Of a stretch of 64,000 nucleotides of DNA, positions 56,401 to 64,000 are shown piece after piece (position 1 is the first letter of the stretch; each line of letters begins with the position of its first letter). A program made the position numbers and the translations under genes. The notes under the pieces were generated by a model, which saw only the letters and a program-made list of their open reading frames with translations, did not search any database and was not told the DNA's origin. This DNA comes from Talpa occidentalis (lineage: Eukaryota; Chordata; Mammalia; Eulipotyphla; Talpidae). The stretch covers positions 120,332,615 through 120,396,614 of the forward strand of contig NW_023603184.1 of NCBI RefSeq assembly GCF_014898055.3. The letters run 5' to 3'.

Positions 56401-59400
56401 TGTAAATCAGTATTACCTCAATAAAAGATACAATTAAAAATATAGCCCTGTAAAATCCTTCAACAGTAAAAACAAGCAAATTATCAAAGCAATAAATAAA
56501 GTACATGAAACCCAAAATTATAATACAGATCTAACCAAAATTTGATTATAGAAAGATTCTATTCGTTTGACCTACCACTCCAAATTTACCCTGTTAGTTC
56601 CAATAAAGAATCCAAATATTTAGCTTGGCTTAAAGCAGCAGAGTAGAAATAAGTTATTTCACATAACTAGAAACTTATGATGTCACCACATATTTAAAAT
56701 CTGGTATGTTCTGAAACAGTTTTTTAGTTTACTAATCCATAGAAAAGTAAAAATGTTACTGAGTCTATTCCCCTTTTCTTAAGAGAGCTACCATGATCAT
56801 AAAACAAAGAGAGTAAGCACCAAATTGCACATAAACAGAGCTTAAAATAGTGAAAAGGAAAAGAAAATTCTTAAGCTCATCCAGGAGAGCTCAAAACCAT
56901 TACACATTATGCCAATTACCACAGTATAGTCATGTCAGCTGATTTCAATGCTCTTCAATCTATAGAGGATTCTGGATTTTGAACTTCCAAATTCATAAGA
57001 TTAATTTACAGTTGAATTTTTATTTTCTACTTCTTATTAAGATTCATACTTTCAGTGGTCTAGCTAACAAAATACTGAGGTAGTGCTAATTGGCAATAAG
57101 GAAAATATTTAAAGTATTATAGATGTCTATATTTTTCTATTTATTGGCTTCCACATTGCCATATACATAAGACTAATATAGAATATATTTCCAGTTTTTC
57201 TATAATTAAATCTTAAAAATTAAGCAAACATGTAACTTACCTCATACTGACAGTCTGATGATGTATACATTTTTAGTAATGCTACATGGCTATCATTATC
57301 TGGCTGAGCAACATGGAGCTTCACAGAAATTTCTGTGTTAGATGGAACCCTGGGGAGATAACCTAAGTATCAGTTCTCAAAAACAAAATACTGTTAATGC
57401 ATAACCTTAAGTCAATTTTCAGCACAATACATAATATTATAATATAGCGGACACCAGATGCCAAATACATTATTATGAATGGGTGCTTTTCCAGTCATAT
57501 CACAGTTTCAATGCTCTCTCTAGGGCACAGAAGTTGGGATATAGGGTGGGAAGGGGTTCACATCTCAAACAAGTAAGGTTTAAATTCCATATCATTTAAA
57601 TGATCATTTTTCTTGATATGTCTATATATTATCTTGTTACAATATCTTATGGGCAAAATACCACATAAAGGACATTTAGATTTTATTAAGAGATACTTTA
57701 ATATTTTCACTAAGATTTAAATTTAAAATTAAGTAGAATATGTATTATTCAAAAACACCAACATTTAAGGTAAATTCTTTCATATACTTACTGTGCAATG
57801 GTTAGTGAATCTTCATAAGACCAGGGAATATGAAGTTTATAGATACTAGTTATTTCTTCTGTGAAAACAAACAAAATATGTATTATAAACCTTGTGTTAA
57901 CCAAATGTTACATAAACTACTATAATACTTAATTACATAATTAGCCATTTCATAAAAAATAATTAGATGTTATATTACATAATATGAAATTATAGGGAAT
58001 TATTAAATGATGTCTAATGAGAATTACAAGAAGATGTTAGAACATGTGGGAAGTACTGAGAACCTAGAAAAACATTAAACAGATAAAGGTGAATTATAAC
58101 TATAACACAGCAAATTATATAGTAATTTTTTAAATGTTGATATTTAAACTGAAACAGACATAATGCTTACTGTTAAGAAAGGCTCTATGCTAAATCTGTT
58201 GGAAATATAAACATCTTTTCTATTATATATCTAATTTTATTTCAAATGAAAGAATAAATATTATACAAAATTCAAGTGAAGACCTATTAATTCTTCAGAT
58301 GATAGTATTACTACAATTTTTCAGAAAATACACTTACCTTTGGCTCCTGAGCACTTGCTTACTACGTTGACTTTAAAAGCTTGATATATCTAATGATTTG
58401 ACCACAAAAACAAAAAATGAAAGTTTATTTGTTTAACTAAACAGTAAAGTTATGTCAAATCCTCATTATAAAAAGGATAGTTACCTGTCCAAAGTTAAGA
58501 AGCTCTATATTATAGAACAGGCCACTTGAATTTAATATCACTTTCCTTGAAGATAATCCTATTGAAGTAAAAGCACTGAATTAGTTAGATTACCAAACAA
58601 TAAAAAAATACCCATTGCTTAAACATTAAAGTAGGCCAACAGATTTTTTAACATTACAGAATAAAAAGAGTTTATAGGATTTTACTTCTCATATGGAGGA
58701 ATAAAACCAAAAATCAGTAAATTCTTGGTAAGCCAAGTGATCTGTGGTGACATCACCAGTAATTAAACATAATGACATCATGTATCCTCTGATATGATAT
58801 ATTGCCAAGTGCACATCACTTCTGTGATAGTATCAAAAATGTATAAGCTCAACCTAATCATAAAAAAAGCATCAGACAAACCCAAATTGAGGAAGATCAT
58901 ACAAGATAATTGATGAGCGGTAATTTTCAAAGGTTCCAAAGTTACAAAACACAAGGAAAGGCAAAGGAACTATCAAAGTTATAGGAGACTAAAACATAAC
59001 TACTAAGTGTAGGAAGAAGAACATGGTGGAAAAAATCAATGAAGACCAAAGGAAACCTATATTTTAGTTAATAGTGTGACACCAATGTTAATGCTAATTT
59101 TGACAACTGTATTGTTTTGTCAACATTGTAGAGAGATGATGAAGGACACAGAGAACTCAGTCACCTTTCTATAAGTTTAAGACTATTCCAAAATAAAATT
59201 TAAAAGACTATATAACATAGTCATACATACTTTATCGCAATAAAAAAATAGTAAAAAATATTTAGAGAAATTTTGAAACCTTCATAGGGCAGACAGCAAT
59301 TCATACCTCATAATAAACCTTAGTAAAAAGGGACAATAATTGAGGGTGTGGAGCCCTTCCTGTACTGCCAACAGCAATGCAAAGTACGGAAAACATTATG

Positions 59401-60864
59401 GAGGGTTCTTAAAGAATCAAAAATAGATCTACCACATGATCTTCTATTTTCACTTCTAGAGAGCTATCCAAAGAAATGAAACACTAATTCTAAAAAATAT
59501 ATGTACCCCTAAGTTCATTAGAGCAATATTTACAATAGCCAAGATAAGTAAAGAACCTAAGTGCCCATTGGTAGATGACTGGGTTAAGATGGAATAAAAT
59601 GGAACTCAGCTATTAAAAAGGGTGAAATCTCCTCATTTACAAGAACACGGGTGGAATTTGAAGATATTATGCTAAGTGAAATAAGTCACAGAGAGAAAGA
59701 CAAATACTGGATAATTTCACTCACATGCGGACTATAAAAAAAGCAAGCAAGTAGACACAAATAAACCTTTGGATTCTGATAGCAGAACTGAGGTTACCAG
59801 AGGAAGAATGGGGTGGAAGCAAAGGGGGCAGGGGCTGTGCGGAGGATAACTAACACTTTGGTGGTGGCAACATATATGTGAATAAGTATGAACTTTTAAA
59901 AAACACAGACAACATTGTAAACCAGTGTTACCTCAATTTAAAAAAAAATGGAGATTCAAAAAATGAAACAGAAATCAACTCACAAGTTCAGATACTTAAA
60001 AAAATAAAATATAGGGCCTCCCCTGGTGGCGCAACGGTTGAGTGCTGGGTTGCGAGGCTGCCCGCAGCCTCTGCAGCGCCAGTTCGATCCCCGGCCACCA
60101 GCGAGGGTCCCACCAAAAAAAAAAAATTTTTAAAAATTTAAAAAATAAACAAAATATAAACAAATAAAAGGATCAATATTTAGCACAGTTTTTAATGAAA
60201 GCACAAACATTCCATTCCAAGCAAATATATGTGATTGTGGAGAAAATTTCTTTTAAAGTTCACTTGTCAGAAGATAACTATTGGCCCAGTTATCAAATAA
60301 AAATGAAAGCAATGAAGAGTATCATATGGTTATTCTAAGAACTATACTGTAGGGCCTCCCCGGTGGCGCAGCGGTTGAGCGCTGGGTTGCAAAGCTGCCC
60401 GCGGCCTCTGCGGCGCCAGTTCGATCCCCGGCTGCTCCCCGGCCACCGGAGGAGGGTCCCACATGGCGCGCAGACCTCTCCTGCCGCCCGCTGCTCCCCT
60501 CAGCAGCGTACTTCAGTCCTTCTGCCTGCTCTGCTCCCTGCTCTGGCTCTGGTGAATTCTCTCACCCTCCCGCGCTTCTGAATGTACCCAGTACTTGCAT
60601 AAATAAATAAAAATAAATAAATCTTAAAAAAAAAAAGAAATATAATTACTTTAAAAAAAAAAGAACTATACTGTACTTGAAATGCACAACAATATTTAAT
60701 GTTACAAGGCTCTGTACTAACTGGCAAGATAATCAGCATTGTTAAAAATAAAAGCAATTCTTAAGATTTCCAAAATCAAAGTACTTACCAAAGGAAAAAA
60801 GATGAGTAACAGGAAGCTGTATGGATCTTGTCTCTTTTTTAAAGAATTCACAATCTACAACAAA
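33752..60864 (-). CDS. PGAP1: PGAP1, C-terminal half (13 coding exons; 5' part lies beyond the right edge)
   Basis: Post-GPI-attachment protein 1, the GPI inositol-deacylase of the endoplasmic reticulum membrane, which removes the acyl chain from inositol of GPI-anchored proteins and aids their export. Coding exons in transcript order: 60864-60789, 58558-58485, 58389-58338, 57858-57792, 57349-57241, 54025-53987, 50346-50253, 47963-47873, 46697-46500, 45612-45477, 44091-44041, 43580-43393, 33890-33752. All have GT/AG borders and join in frame to 1314 nt (437 codons plus stop). Human PGAP1 is about 922 residues, so this is roughly residue 486 to the end. The N-terminal lipase-like domain with the catalytic Ser is not in the window. 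The visible part has a luminal-type region, then several hydrophobic segments consistent with a multi-membrane C-terminus. Identification is by recalled protein sequence. Confidence 0.93.
34981..36290 (+). promoter_or_regulatory. L1 5' UTR / internal promoter
   Basis: GC- and CpG-rich segment starting GAGAGGGGGCGGAGCAACAT. CAACATGGCGGC at 34995-35006 resembles the YY1 site found near the start of human L1. Sense splice-donor-like motifs lie at 35022 (GAGTAAGA) and 35437 (GGTAAGC). An imperfect direct duplication occupies about 35941-36235. By analogy with known L1s it should carry sense and possibly antisense promoter activity. Confidence 0.8.
36291..37358 (+). CDS. L1 ORF1p (RNA-binding chaperone)
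   Basis: An open frame runs from an ATG at 36246 (370 codons). The ATG at 36291 has the better start context (A at -3) and gives 355 residues, [20 protein letters not shown] onward. Order: a basic N-terminus; a long coiled coil (about residues 75-175 of the longer form) with a 14-residue tandem repeat; an RRM-like domain ([20 protein letters not shown]); and a C-terminal domain with [21 protein letters not shown] and LRARREW. ORF1p trimers coat L1 RNA in cytoplasmic particles and are needed for retrotransposition. The frame is uninterrupted. Confidence 0.93.
   Translation: MPASPNNTVSQRIRQIRKQTVGRRRTTRNLATLQRKSTPQKESQPPDCKDNNLEEFLSLPEREFKIAVIKKLTEVIKENNDKGKIINDQKNAIESLERENNGQKKEIESLKREVKEMQEIKELMEELKNSGKSNESRIDEMEERISNLEDTEIKRTKTEKEREVRRKKNEERLRELSDSMRKGNIRVIGIPEGEERDVGTEKIFKEIIEENFPNVKKELKIDIQEARRTPNFHDERKNTARHIIVKLPRIQDKEKIMKLARGKEQITFKGKPIRLTSDFSEETLRARREWRDIVNRLQENRCQPRILYPAKLSFLFEERIWTFPDKQKLRNFIATKPPLQKILQGVLKPEPQRDE
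36549..36632 (+). repeat. 42-bp tandem duplication in the ORF1 coiled coil
   Basis: Two 42-bp units (36549-36590 and 36591-36632) encode [14 protein letters not shown] and [14 protein letters not shown]. Each is 14 residues, exactly two heptads, so the coiled-coil register is kept. Confidence 0.9.
37432..41259 (+). CDS. L1 ORF2p (endonuclease / reverse transcriptase)
   Basis: 1275 codons, uninterrupted; starts [20 protein letters not shown]. The N-terminal APE-type endonuclease shows N14, the catalytic QETH with E43, [10 protein letters not shown] (about residues 142-151), and [10 protein letters not shown]. The reverse transcriptase has the SRIDHILG and KSPGPDGF blocks, [15 protein letters not shown] and the FADD box with Asp at 702-703. 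The C-terminal Cys motif CX3CX7HX4C begins at C1130. These positions coincide with the human L1 residues as I recall them. The protein nicks target DNA and primes cDNA synthesis on it. With every visible key residue kept, the copy may be active; this is not proven by sequence. Confidence 0.95.
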   Translation: MANTDVNISILTLNVNGLNSSIKRHRVAAWIKKQNPTFCCLQETHLATKDKNRLKVKGWKTILQANGPKKKAGTAILISDKTDFKLKKIKRDPNGHYIMIKGTILQEEITLINIYSPNEGAPKYIRQLLSSLKTDIRENTYVVGDFNTPLSTMDRSTRQKISKETKALNKDLEQLGLTDIYRTLNPQKTEYTFFSSAHGSFSRIDHILGHKTNINRYTKIEIISTIFSDHEGIKLEINHKKKARNFPTSWRLKTTLLEDHWTNEEIKEEIKKFFELNDKEDTNILNVWDAAKAVIRGKYIAIEAHIKKQERTQRNNLISKLKDLEKEQQKNPKTSRRKEIIKTKAEINEIETKKTIQKINETKSWFFEKINKIDKPLARLTKEKREKAQINRIINERGEITTDTAEIKRIISNYYEQLYGNKFNNLEEMDKFLQLYNHPKLDKEEIEHLNRPITISEIEMVIKNLPKNKSPGPDGFTNEFYQTFRDELVPILHKLFQKIEKEGTIPNTFYEANITLIPKPNKDNTKKENYRPISLMNTDAKILNKILAIRIQQCIHKIIHHDQVGFIPGAQGWFNIRKSINVIQHINKKKYKNHMIISIDAEKAFDKVQHPFMIKALEILGIQGTYLNIIKAIYDKPTASIILNGEQLKAIPLRSGTRQGCPLSPLLFNIILEVLARAIRQEKDIQGIQIGKEEVKLSLFADDMILYIENPKNSTEKLIQLINQFSKVAGYKINTQKSVAFLYTNNKSEEEEIKKTIPFVIETKKIKYLGINLTKEVKDLYKENYKTLLKEIEEDTKKWRDIPCSWIGRINIIKMAILPKAIYRFNAIPIKISMSFFKEIEQLLMKFIWNHQKPRIAKALLKKKEGNGGIRLPDFKLYYKAIIIKTAWYWNKNRHTDQWNRIENPEINPQIYGQLIFDKGAKNMHWSKESLFNKWCWENWVATCKRMKLDHHLTPYTKINSKWIKELDIRPETIKYIEGNIGETLRDLHIKDIFTDTSPKAVIVKAKINSWDYIKLKSFCTAKETITKTKRNPTNWENIFAPNTNDKGLITKICKELMRLNNNKENNPVKKWAEELKRNFSEEEMQMANRHMKKCSTSLVIREMQIKTTMRYHLTPVRMAHIKKTSNNKCWRGCGEKGTLLHCWWECKLVQPLWKAVWRFLDLLNIELPYDPAIPLLGIYPKDTETSIPKNTCTPMFIAALFTIAKLWKQPKCPKIDDWIKKMWYIYTMEYYSAFKKDKHMQFAATWMALEGIMLSEISQKEKEKYRMVSLIAGI
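41349..41373 (+). promoter_or_regulatory. G-rich tract in L1 3' UTR (possible G-quadruplex)
   Basis: Several runs of three or more G within 25 bp, just after the ORF2 stop. A G-rich 3' UTR tract is a known shared feature of mammalian L1s. Confidence 0.7.
41418..41423 (+). terminator. L1 poly(A) signal
   Basis: AATAAA seven bases before the 29-base A tail (41431-41459). Confidence 0.85.
41460..41762 (+). other. 3'-transduced sequence carried by the L1
   Basis: Lies between the L1 A tail and a second A tail, inside the TSD. Its first part (to about 41638) is a separate, diverged piece of L1 ORF2 in sense orientation (ACATCTTTAGAGACACACC onward). The rest (41639-41762) is unique-looking and ends with AATAAA at 41749-41754, nine bases from the second tail. 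It therefore marks the source locus: an L1 that sat next to an older L1 fragment. Confidence 0.85.
41749..41754 (+). terminator. Downstream poly(A) signal used by the transduced transcript
   Basis: AATAAA followed by GCTGATAT and 12 A; inferred site of 3'-end formation in the source transcript. Confidence 0.8.
41796..42351. other. PGAP1 terminal intron DNA between the L1 and a SINE
   Basis: AT-rich intron with no recognised repeat or exon. Confidence 0.35.
42366..42640 (+). mobile_element. tRNA-derived SINE (long form)
   Basis: GGGCCTCCCCGGAGGCGCAG start and a two-part A tail. Direct repeats TAATATAGGAACAA at 42352-42365 and 42641-42654. In the terminal PGAP1 intron, antisense to the gene. 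Confidence 0.92.
43393..43580 (-). CDS. PGAP1: PGAP1 penultimate coding exon
   Basis: Acceptor CTTTATAG, donor GTGCGTTTTA. Encodes a polar loop ([18 protein letters not shown], then [18 protein letters not shown]), then a membrane segment ([20 protein letters not shown]). It ends with AG, which pairs with T of the last exon to make Ser. Confidence 0.93.
44041..44091 (-). CDS. PGAP1: PGAP1 51-nt exon
   Basis: Acceptor TTCTCAG, donor GTATGTTTTA. Seventeen codons, [17 protein letters not shown], in phase 0 on both sides; skipping would keep the frame. Confidence 0.92.
44972..45148 (+). mobile_element. Short internal L1 ORF2 fragment
   Basis: About 175 bp equal to the end of ORF2 (TGGAAACAACCCAAATGCCC to AATAAGCCAGAAAGAAAAA). 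It stops inside the A-rich end of ORF2, without 3' UTR or true A tail. Only a 5-bp GTGTG is shared by the two flanks. Confidence 0.75.
45477..45612 (-). CDS. PGAP1: PGAP1 exon (fourth from the end)
   Basis: Acceptor TTCCAG, donor GTATGTCAAG. Encodes [16 protein letters not shown], then a membrane segment [20 protein letters not shown] and LTYLYYVFK. Confidence 0.93.
46500..46697 (-). CDS. PGAP1: PGAP1 exon (fifth from the end)
   Basis: Acceptor TCACAG, donor GTAAAGAATA. Encodes [20 protein letters not shown], then a strongly hydrophobic stretch ([20 protein letters not shown]) and [10 protein letters not shown]. At 198 nt it is the largest visible coding exon. Confidence 0.93.
47156..47330 (+). 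mobile_element. L1 3' UTR fragment
   Basis: GGGGACTGTGGTGATGGTGC, GGGTACTACACCTGAGGTGG and GAACAATGATGCAAAATAT match the L1 3' end seen at 20390-20500; A-rich tail follows. Confidence 0.7.
47346..47588 (+). mobile_element. tRNA-derived SINE (old, diverged)
   Basis: Diverged unit with GAGTTCAATCCCTGGCTAGG (B-box region), CTGCTCCCCTAAGCAGTGTA and AAATAAATAAATATTAAAA tail. A short repeat GATACTC flanks it at 47339-47345 and 47589-47595. Confidence 0.75.
47873..47963 (-). CDS. PGAP1: PGAP1 exon (sixth from the end)
   Basis: Acceptor CACCAG, donor GTAAGTTTTA. Encodes [20 protein letters not shown] and FVIMIKFLL with split glycine codons at both ends. Confidence 0.92.
48240..48880 (-). repeat. 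Old L1-like fragment
   Basis: The plus strand carries CCACTGATTTAATTTTTGTC, TCATATAAATGGAATTATAT and GAGGAACTACCACACTGCTT, typical of a reverse-complemented old L1 3' region. In the PGAP1 intron 47964-50252, in gene sense. Confidence 0.55.
48900..50252. other. PGAP1 intron DNA
   Basis: No exon or clear young repeat. A weak ancient-repeat patch (GAATGCTTACTATGTGCTTT) lies near 49910-49990. Confidence 0.35.
50253..50346 (-). CDS. PGAP1: PGAP1 exon (seventh from the end)
   Basis: Acceptor TTCCAG, donor GTAAGAATTT. Encodes [20 protein letters not shown], then [11 protein letters not shown]; a likely membrane segment ([19 protein letters not shown]). Confidence 0.93.
50620..50745 (+). repeat. 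MIR-like fragment
   Basis: CCTATTTTAACAGATGAAGAAATT preceded by TCCTTTGAAGTAGTTCATAT matches the MIR core region. Confidence 0.5.
50750..52248. other. PGAP1 intron DNA
   Basis: AT-rich; no exon or repeat firmly recognised. Confidence 0.35.
52262..52539 (+). mobile_element. tRNA-derived SINE (young long form)
   Basis: GGGCCTCCCTGGTGGCGCAG start, four TAAA units and an A tail of about 19. Direct repeats AACTAAACATGGT at 52249-52261 and 52540-52552. It lacks about 18 bases of the usual middle segment (CGGCTGCTCC to GGAGGAGGG). Confidence 0.93.
52560..53986. other. PGAP1 intron DNA
   Basis: No repeat or further exon recognised besides a short A-run near 53680. Confidence 0.35.
53987..54025 (-). 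CDS. PGAP1: PGAP1 39-nt microexon-like exon
   Basis: Acceptor AACTAG, donor GTAAGAAAAA. Encodes exactly 13 codons, [13 protein letters not shown], in phase 0 on both sides, so skipping would keep the frame. Confidence 0.9.
54972..55231 (-). mobile_element. tRNA-derived SINE nested in L1
   Basis: Direct repeats GGTCCATCTTA at 54961-54971 and 55232-55242 within L1 sequence. Minus orientation, diverged head. Confidence 0.9.
55381..55508 (+). mobile_element. Short-form tRNA-derived SINE nested in L1
   Basis: Only the tRNA-like head (GGGCCTCCCCTGGTGGTGCA to GCGAGGGTCCCGC), then an AAAG-rich tail. Direct repeats AAAATGGATCTA at 55369-55380 and 55509-55520 show it inserted in this short form. Confidence 0.92.
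56109..56181. mobile_element. Mariner-like MITE (73 bp, near-palindromic)
   Basis: Terminal inverted repeats of about 25 bp (GGTTGTCAGAAAAGTCATGA on the left against GGTTATCAGAAAAGTCACGA on the right strand), with TA at both ends and a central loop of about 23 bp. Layout is that of a non-autonomous Tc1/mariner element. Confidence 0.7.
56330..56445 (+). repeat. Old L1 3' end relic
   Basis: GGTAACATACATCTGAAGAG, ACAGTGTTGTAAATCAGTAT and TACCTCAATAAAAGATACAA match old L1 3' termini, as at 59900-59950. Confidence 0.5.
57241..57349 (-). CDS. PGAP1: PGAP1 exon (ninth from the end)
   Basis: Acceptor CCCCAG, donor GTAAGTTACA. Encodes [20 protein letters not shown], then [16 protein letters not shown]; predicted luminal. 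Confidence 0.92.
57792..57858 (-). CDS. PGAP1: PGAP1 exon (tenth from the end)
   Basis: Acceptor TTCACAG, donor GTAAGTATAT. Encodes [20 protein letters not shown] and A, with split codons at both ends. Confidence 0.9.
58338..58389 (-). CDS. PGAP1: PGAP1 exon (eleventh from the end)
   Basis: Acceptor CATTAG, donor GTAAGTGTAT. Encodes [17 protein letters not shown] plus one base; phases fit both neighbours. Confidence 0.9.
58485..58558 (-). CDS. PGAP1: PGAP1 exon (twelfth from the end)
   Basis: Acceptor CAATAG, donor GTAACTATCC. Encodes [20 protein letters not shown] and NFGQ; the first codon (Gly) is shared with the preceding exon. Contains the potential glycosylation site NSS. Confidence 0.9.
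59330..59950 (+). repeat. Old L1 3' fragment
   Basis: Diverged ORF2 end and 3' UTR (TGGTAGATGACTGGGTTAAG, TGAAATAAGTCACAGAGAGA, ACATTGTAAACCAGTGTTAC). Many indels; no intact frame. Confidence 0.65.
60015..60126 (+). mobile_element. Short-form tRNA-derived SINE
   Basis: Same layout as the copy at 55381: tRNA-like head with A-box-like TGGCGCAACGG and B box AGTTCGATCCC, then GCGAGGGTCCCACC and directly an A tail. TSD not clear because both flanks are A-rich. Confidence 0.88.
60352..60660 (+). mobile_element. tRNA-derived SINE (young long form)
   Basis: Near-complete copy with all blocks and a long interrupted A-rich tail. Direct repeats AAGAACTATACTGTA at 60337-60351 and 60661-60675. Confidence 0.94.
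60789..60864 (-). CDS. PGAP1: PGAP1 exon (thirteenth from the end)
   Basis: Acceptor TTTCAG, donor GTAAGTACT. Encodes [20 protein letters not shown], then HLFSF, leaving one base. No upstream exon was recognised between 60865 and 64000. Confidence 0.88.
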
Positions 60865-60899
60865 CTGAAATATAAAAGATTGATTAATTAGGAAAAAAT

Positions 60900-63340
60900 A
60901 GAATTCAATGCATAATAAATTATCTTCACTTGATGCTTGAATGGGGAATGAGAGTCTTCAACTATGGAGAAGATGTGAGCTATCACACCCTAACTCTGGT
61001 TTTGCTTAGATGGCAAGAATTCCTAAGAAAAGATGCTGAGAAAATTGGGTAAGCAAATTTAATTTAATAAATTATTAACAAATCACCTCTATAACAATAA
61101 CAAAGCTTTCTTGTAGTTATTTTTAGATGTTTGTAGAAGAGAGTCATTAAAGGATAAACAAATTATTAAGAACCAACATTCACTCAAGAGTAGGGATTTA
61201 GCAAATATATCTTTGAATATTTTCACAGTTTAAATGAAAATGTTATTTTGTTACATATCGCACATTCATTAGATATCTATAATCTAACTAGACTGTAATT
61301 AGGCATTTGAAAACATGCTGTCATTCATCTACAGAAAACTAAAGTTATTTTTATAAGATTTTTCAGGCTAAATAATGATTATAGTACCAGAAAAAAATGT
61401 TTACTGTGTATGAAGCAAGAAAAATAAATGATATAATAAAAAAATTAAACTTAAAATGTGATATCTGCACTATTAAAATTTTTAAATGACATTTCTAATA
61501 GCATTTCTACAACAGTATGAGAAACTTTGCTCTCAGAATGTGCAATAAGATGACTTCATTAAAATAATCTCCAAATGCAACCAAATTACTTGATCTCTAG
61601 GAACTGAAGCAATTAATCTGATGCCTAATTGTAGCTAGCAAGCATTCTGCTATTACAGAAAGAAGAAAGAAGAAAGTCAGTAGGGTCTATACTAGACTTT
61701 TCCAGTAACTACACCCTAGATTGTGTTTGAAGCAACGCTGTTTGCCAATTTTGTGGATTTTTCATTGTTTTTACACAAGAAAGAATAGTGGATTGTAGTA
61801 TACAATGAGGAAATAAAAGGGAAAACTTAAGGGCTTTGCTTTTACTTTTCTTCCATTATTTTCAAACATAATGGGAGCAAAAATCTACCACTCCAAAATA
61901 TGCCTTTTTGACAAGAGGTTTATTTCATGGAAGGGGCTCTAAAGGTTTGGTGGAGTTTGCTTTAAAAAAAAACATTTACTTGTAAATATCTCTCTGTAAG
62001 GGTTTCCTCCTCACTCTACTGGGAAGAACTAGTCTCCTGAGCTCATTTGAATGGAGAAATCTACCTATACATGTTTTTCTGTGCCTTCCATGGTAAACTC
62101 CCAAACTGATCTTCCCTCCTCCCTCACTAGCAAACTCCTTTGTCTTAGCTAAACTATTGATACTTAAGATGGTGTCTGAAGACATGTGGCGAGTTATTTA
62201 GTTTTATTGGGTCTCTTCCCATATATACACGAGGTATCTATGTTATTATTAAACTTCTTTTTGACTTTTTCTCTTATCAAAATGTTTAATACCGGTTTAA
62301 TCATTTGGCAGTCTAGGAGAAAAAATCAGTATACAGTACAATTTCCTTTTCATCGCAAAGCAAACAAAGAACACAGATATTTTCATTATAGCAAAAGCAG
62401 TTAAAGGAGTAGCGAAATCATTTATTGAACAAGATTACTCATTGTATTTTTACAAAGTATATTTGGGTGTGTCATTGCCATGGATAGGGAAGTAGCTTTA
62501 AATTACTTTGAACAGGCACTTTAAATTTATTGCTTGAAACATCTGGCTATGCCTTTTACAAAATACTCTTACCTGAGAAAGAAAAAGTTCAAGGGTCTGT
62601 CTCTGAGACCTCTAAGGCAAGTACATTTTGAATGAATTTAATTATGTCTTCTGTCATCAAAAAATAAAGGTAATGTCCAAATTTGCATTTTGAAAACTAT
62701 ACTGTCTATTGACTCAAAAATTTTAAAACATCTATGATGTTTTGATGGGCTATAACAGAAATGCAGAAATTATTAAAGGTCTAAGTTAACATCCCAGTGA
62801 AATGGAGTTTGCAACAGGAGAGTCAACAGCGTAATTTTCTGAAGAATAAGACATTTATGTATTTATATAGACTGCTAAGAATACCAGTTTGAGAAAGGTT
62901 CACCAATTTCTTGGAATAGCCACAGAAGGTCCTTCCAACTATGGGAAACATGTTAAATTCATTCAAAAACAACTTACCTGACAGAAAGACCCTTAAATAA
63001 AGCTTTTAGTATTAATGATGTTGAATTACCTCTCATTTGAGCAAAGAAAAACAAAACAATGAATCTACTTCTGAGACCTGATCTCTGAGATGACTCCAAA
63101 CTACATCCCCTTTTCATTTTCCTTTTTTTTTCCTTCAAACTTTCCTAATAATTTTAGCCAAAAAAATCTCATCAATTCTCTCATTCAATAAACATATCTT
63201 GAGCATAGTGGTTGTTACTAAAGATTGAGGATGTAACGTAGAATAAAACCTATCTGGTCCTTACTCTCAAAGAATTTACAGTACAGTGATGGCAAAAGAG
63301 ATATAAATTATAATTCAGGGTAATAAATTCCCTAACGAAG
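60900..63340. other. PGAP1 intron DNA, no exon recognised
   Basis: AT-rich. Two GTAAG-type sites on the minus strand (near 62570 and 62977) are not attached to a convincing exon. A weak ancient-repeat patch (CTCATTCAATAAACATATCT) lies near 63180-63290. Confidence 0.4.
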
Positions 63341-63344
63341 TTAA

Positions 63345-63665
63345 AAACAAAACTCTCCATTTTCACACATATTGCTGTAAATGGTAAAGGTTCACCTTTT
63401 TAATAGCTGAGTATTATTCTTAATCTTCCTAATCAACTCTTCTTTCTTTGGGCACTTAGGCTGTTTCCATAAGTTGGCTATTGTAAATAGGACTGCAATG
63501 AACATAGGAGTGCATAAATTCCCTCAAATTAGTGTTTTTGCATTCTCATATAGGTATCTAGGAGTGGAAATGGGTGTCATACGAAGATCTATTTTTATTT
63601 TGAGAAACCTCCATACTATTTTCCATAGGGTTGGACAAGTTCTACATTCCCAACAATGAGACAAT
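63345..63665 (-). repeat. Old L1-like fragment
   Basis: The plus strand reads as a reverse-complemented L1 ORF2 end (GCTATTGTAAATAGGACTGC, GGTATCTAGGAGTGGAAATG, CATACTATTTTCCATAGGGT). Diverged. Confidence 0.65.
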
Positions 63666-64000
63666 TTTAATATCACCTCATAATAAAGTCTTTCTTGATA
63701 ACATCAGAGAAATCTTCACACACACACCCTTTATACTTTGCATGTATATGCTATATTCTGATTGGTATTACATAATTTTGGGCACCTCTTTTATTCTCAC
63801 TCTTTCCCCTGCTTCCTATATCTCTCTCCTTACCTAACTGCATATAGCTTTTTGAGAACAGAGTTTGTGTCTTCCTCATTTGTGGGCCTGCACCAATTCT
63901 TGGCAGAGTCTTGCATATAAAGTGTACTCAATGATTAATATATTTTGAAAGAATAATAAAGAAGAAGTAGTTCCCACTAGGAAAAAAAAGAGACTTGGGT

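Noticed and set aside
62560..62990. Further PGAP1 exon near 62580 or 62980
   Set aside because: Donor-like GTAAG motifs occur on the minus strand, but no open segment with a matching acceptor, phase or recognisable protein sequence is attached.

Overview
The window is nuclear DNA of a placental mammal. It carries spliced exons of three vertebrate genes, with canonical GT/AG junctions and matching codon phases from exon to exon. It also has a CpG-rich promoter, LINE-1 (L1) elements and many tRNA-derived SINEs. All three genes read on the minus strand in the order PGAP1 - C2orf66 - GTF3C3, which is the arrangement known from human chromosome 2q33. The SINE is not primate Alu, rodent B1/B2 or a family I can name securely. 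A laurasiatherian host is my best guess, a bat is possible, and the species is undetermined.

Layout. (1) 1-5.3 kb: the first four coding exons of GTF3C3 (TFIIIC subunit TFIIIC102), its CpG-rich promoter, a 5'-truncated L1 and a SINE. (2) 5.3-11 kb: intergenic DNA, then the complete two-exon C2orf66 gene (102 codons, predicted secreted). (3) 11-25.8 kb: gene-free DNA made of SINEs, L1 fragments (one twin-primed), old LTR fragments and microsatellites. (4) 25.8-33.75 kb: AT-rich DNA without young SINEs, best explained as the long PGAP1 3' UTR. (5) 33.75-64 kb: the last 13 coding exons of PGAP1 (437 codons plus stop), the C-terminal multi-membrane half of the GPI inositol-deacylase.

The terminal PGAP1 intron (33891-43392) holds a full-length L1 on the plus strand, antisense to PGAP1. 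Its ORF1 and ORF2 are both open, with catalytic and Cys-motif residues in place. It has a GC-rich 5' UTR with a YY1-like site and a pure 29-base A tail. Beyond that tail lie about 300 bp of other DNA, a second AATAAA and a second A tail, and only then the target-site duplication (TSD), so the insertion carries a 3' transduction. A second, 5'-truncated L1 in a GTF3C3 intron appears to carry a short 3' transduction too.

Most young SINEs have clear TSDs, showing recent L1-driven mobilisation. Two forms are present: a long one of about 250-300 bp, and a short one of about 110-130 bp that stops just after the tRNA-like head. No operons, CRISPR arrays, insertion sequences or prokaryotic features are present.
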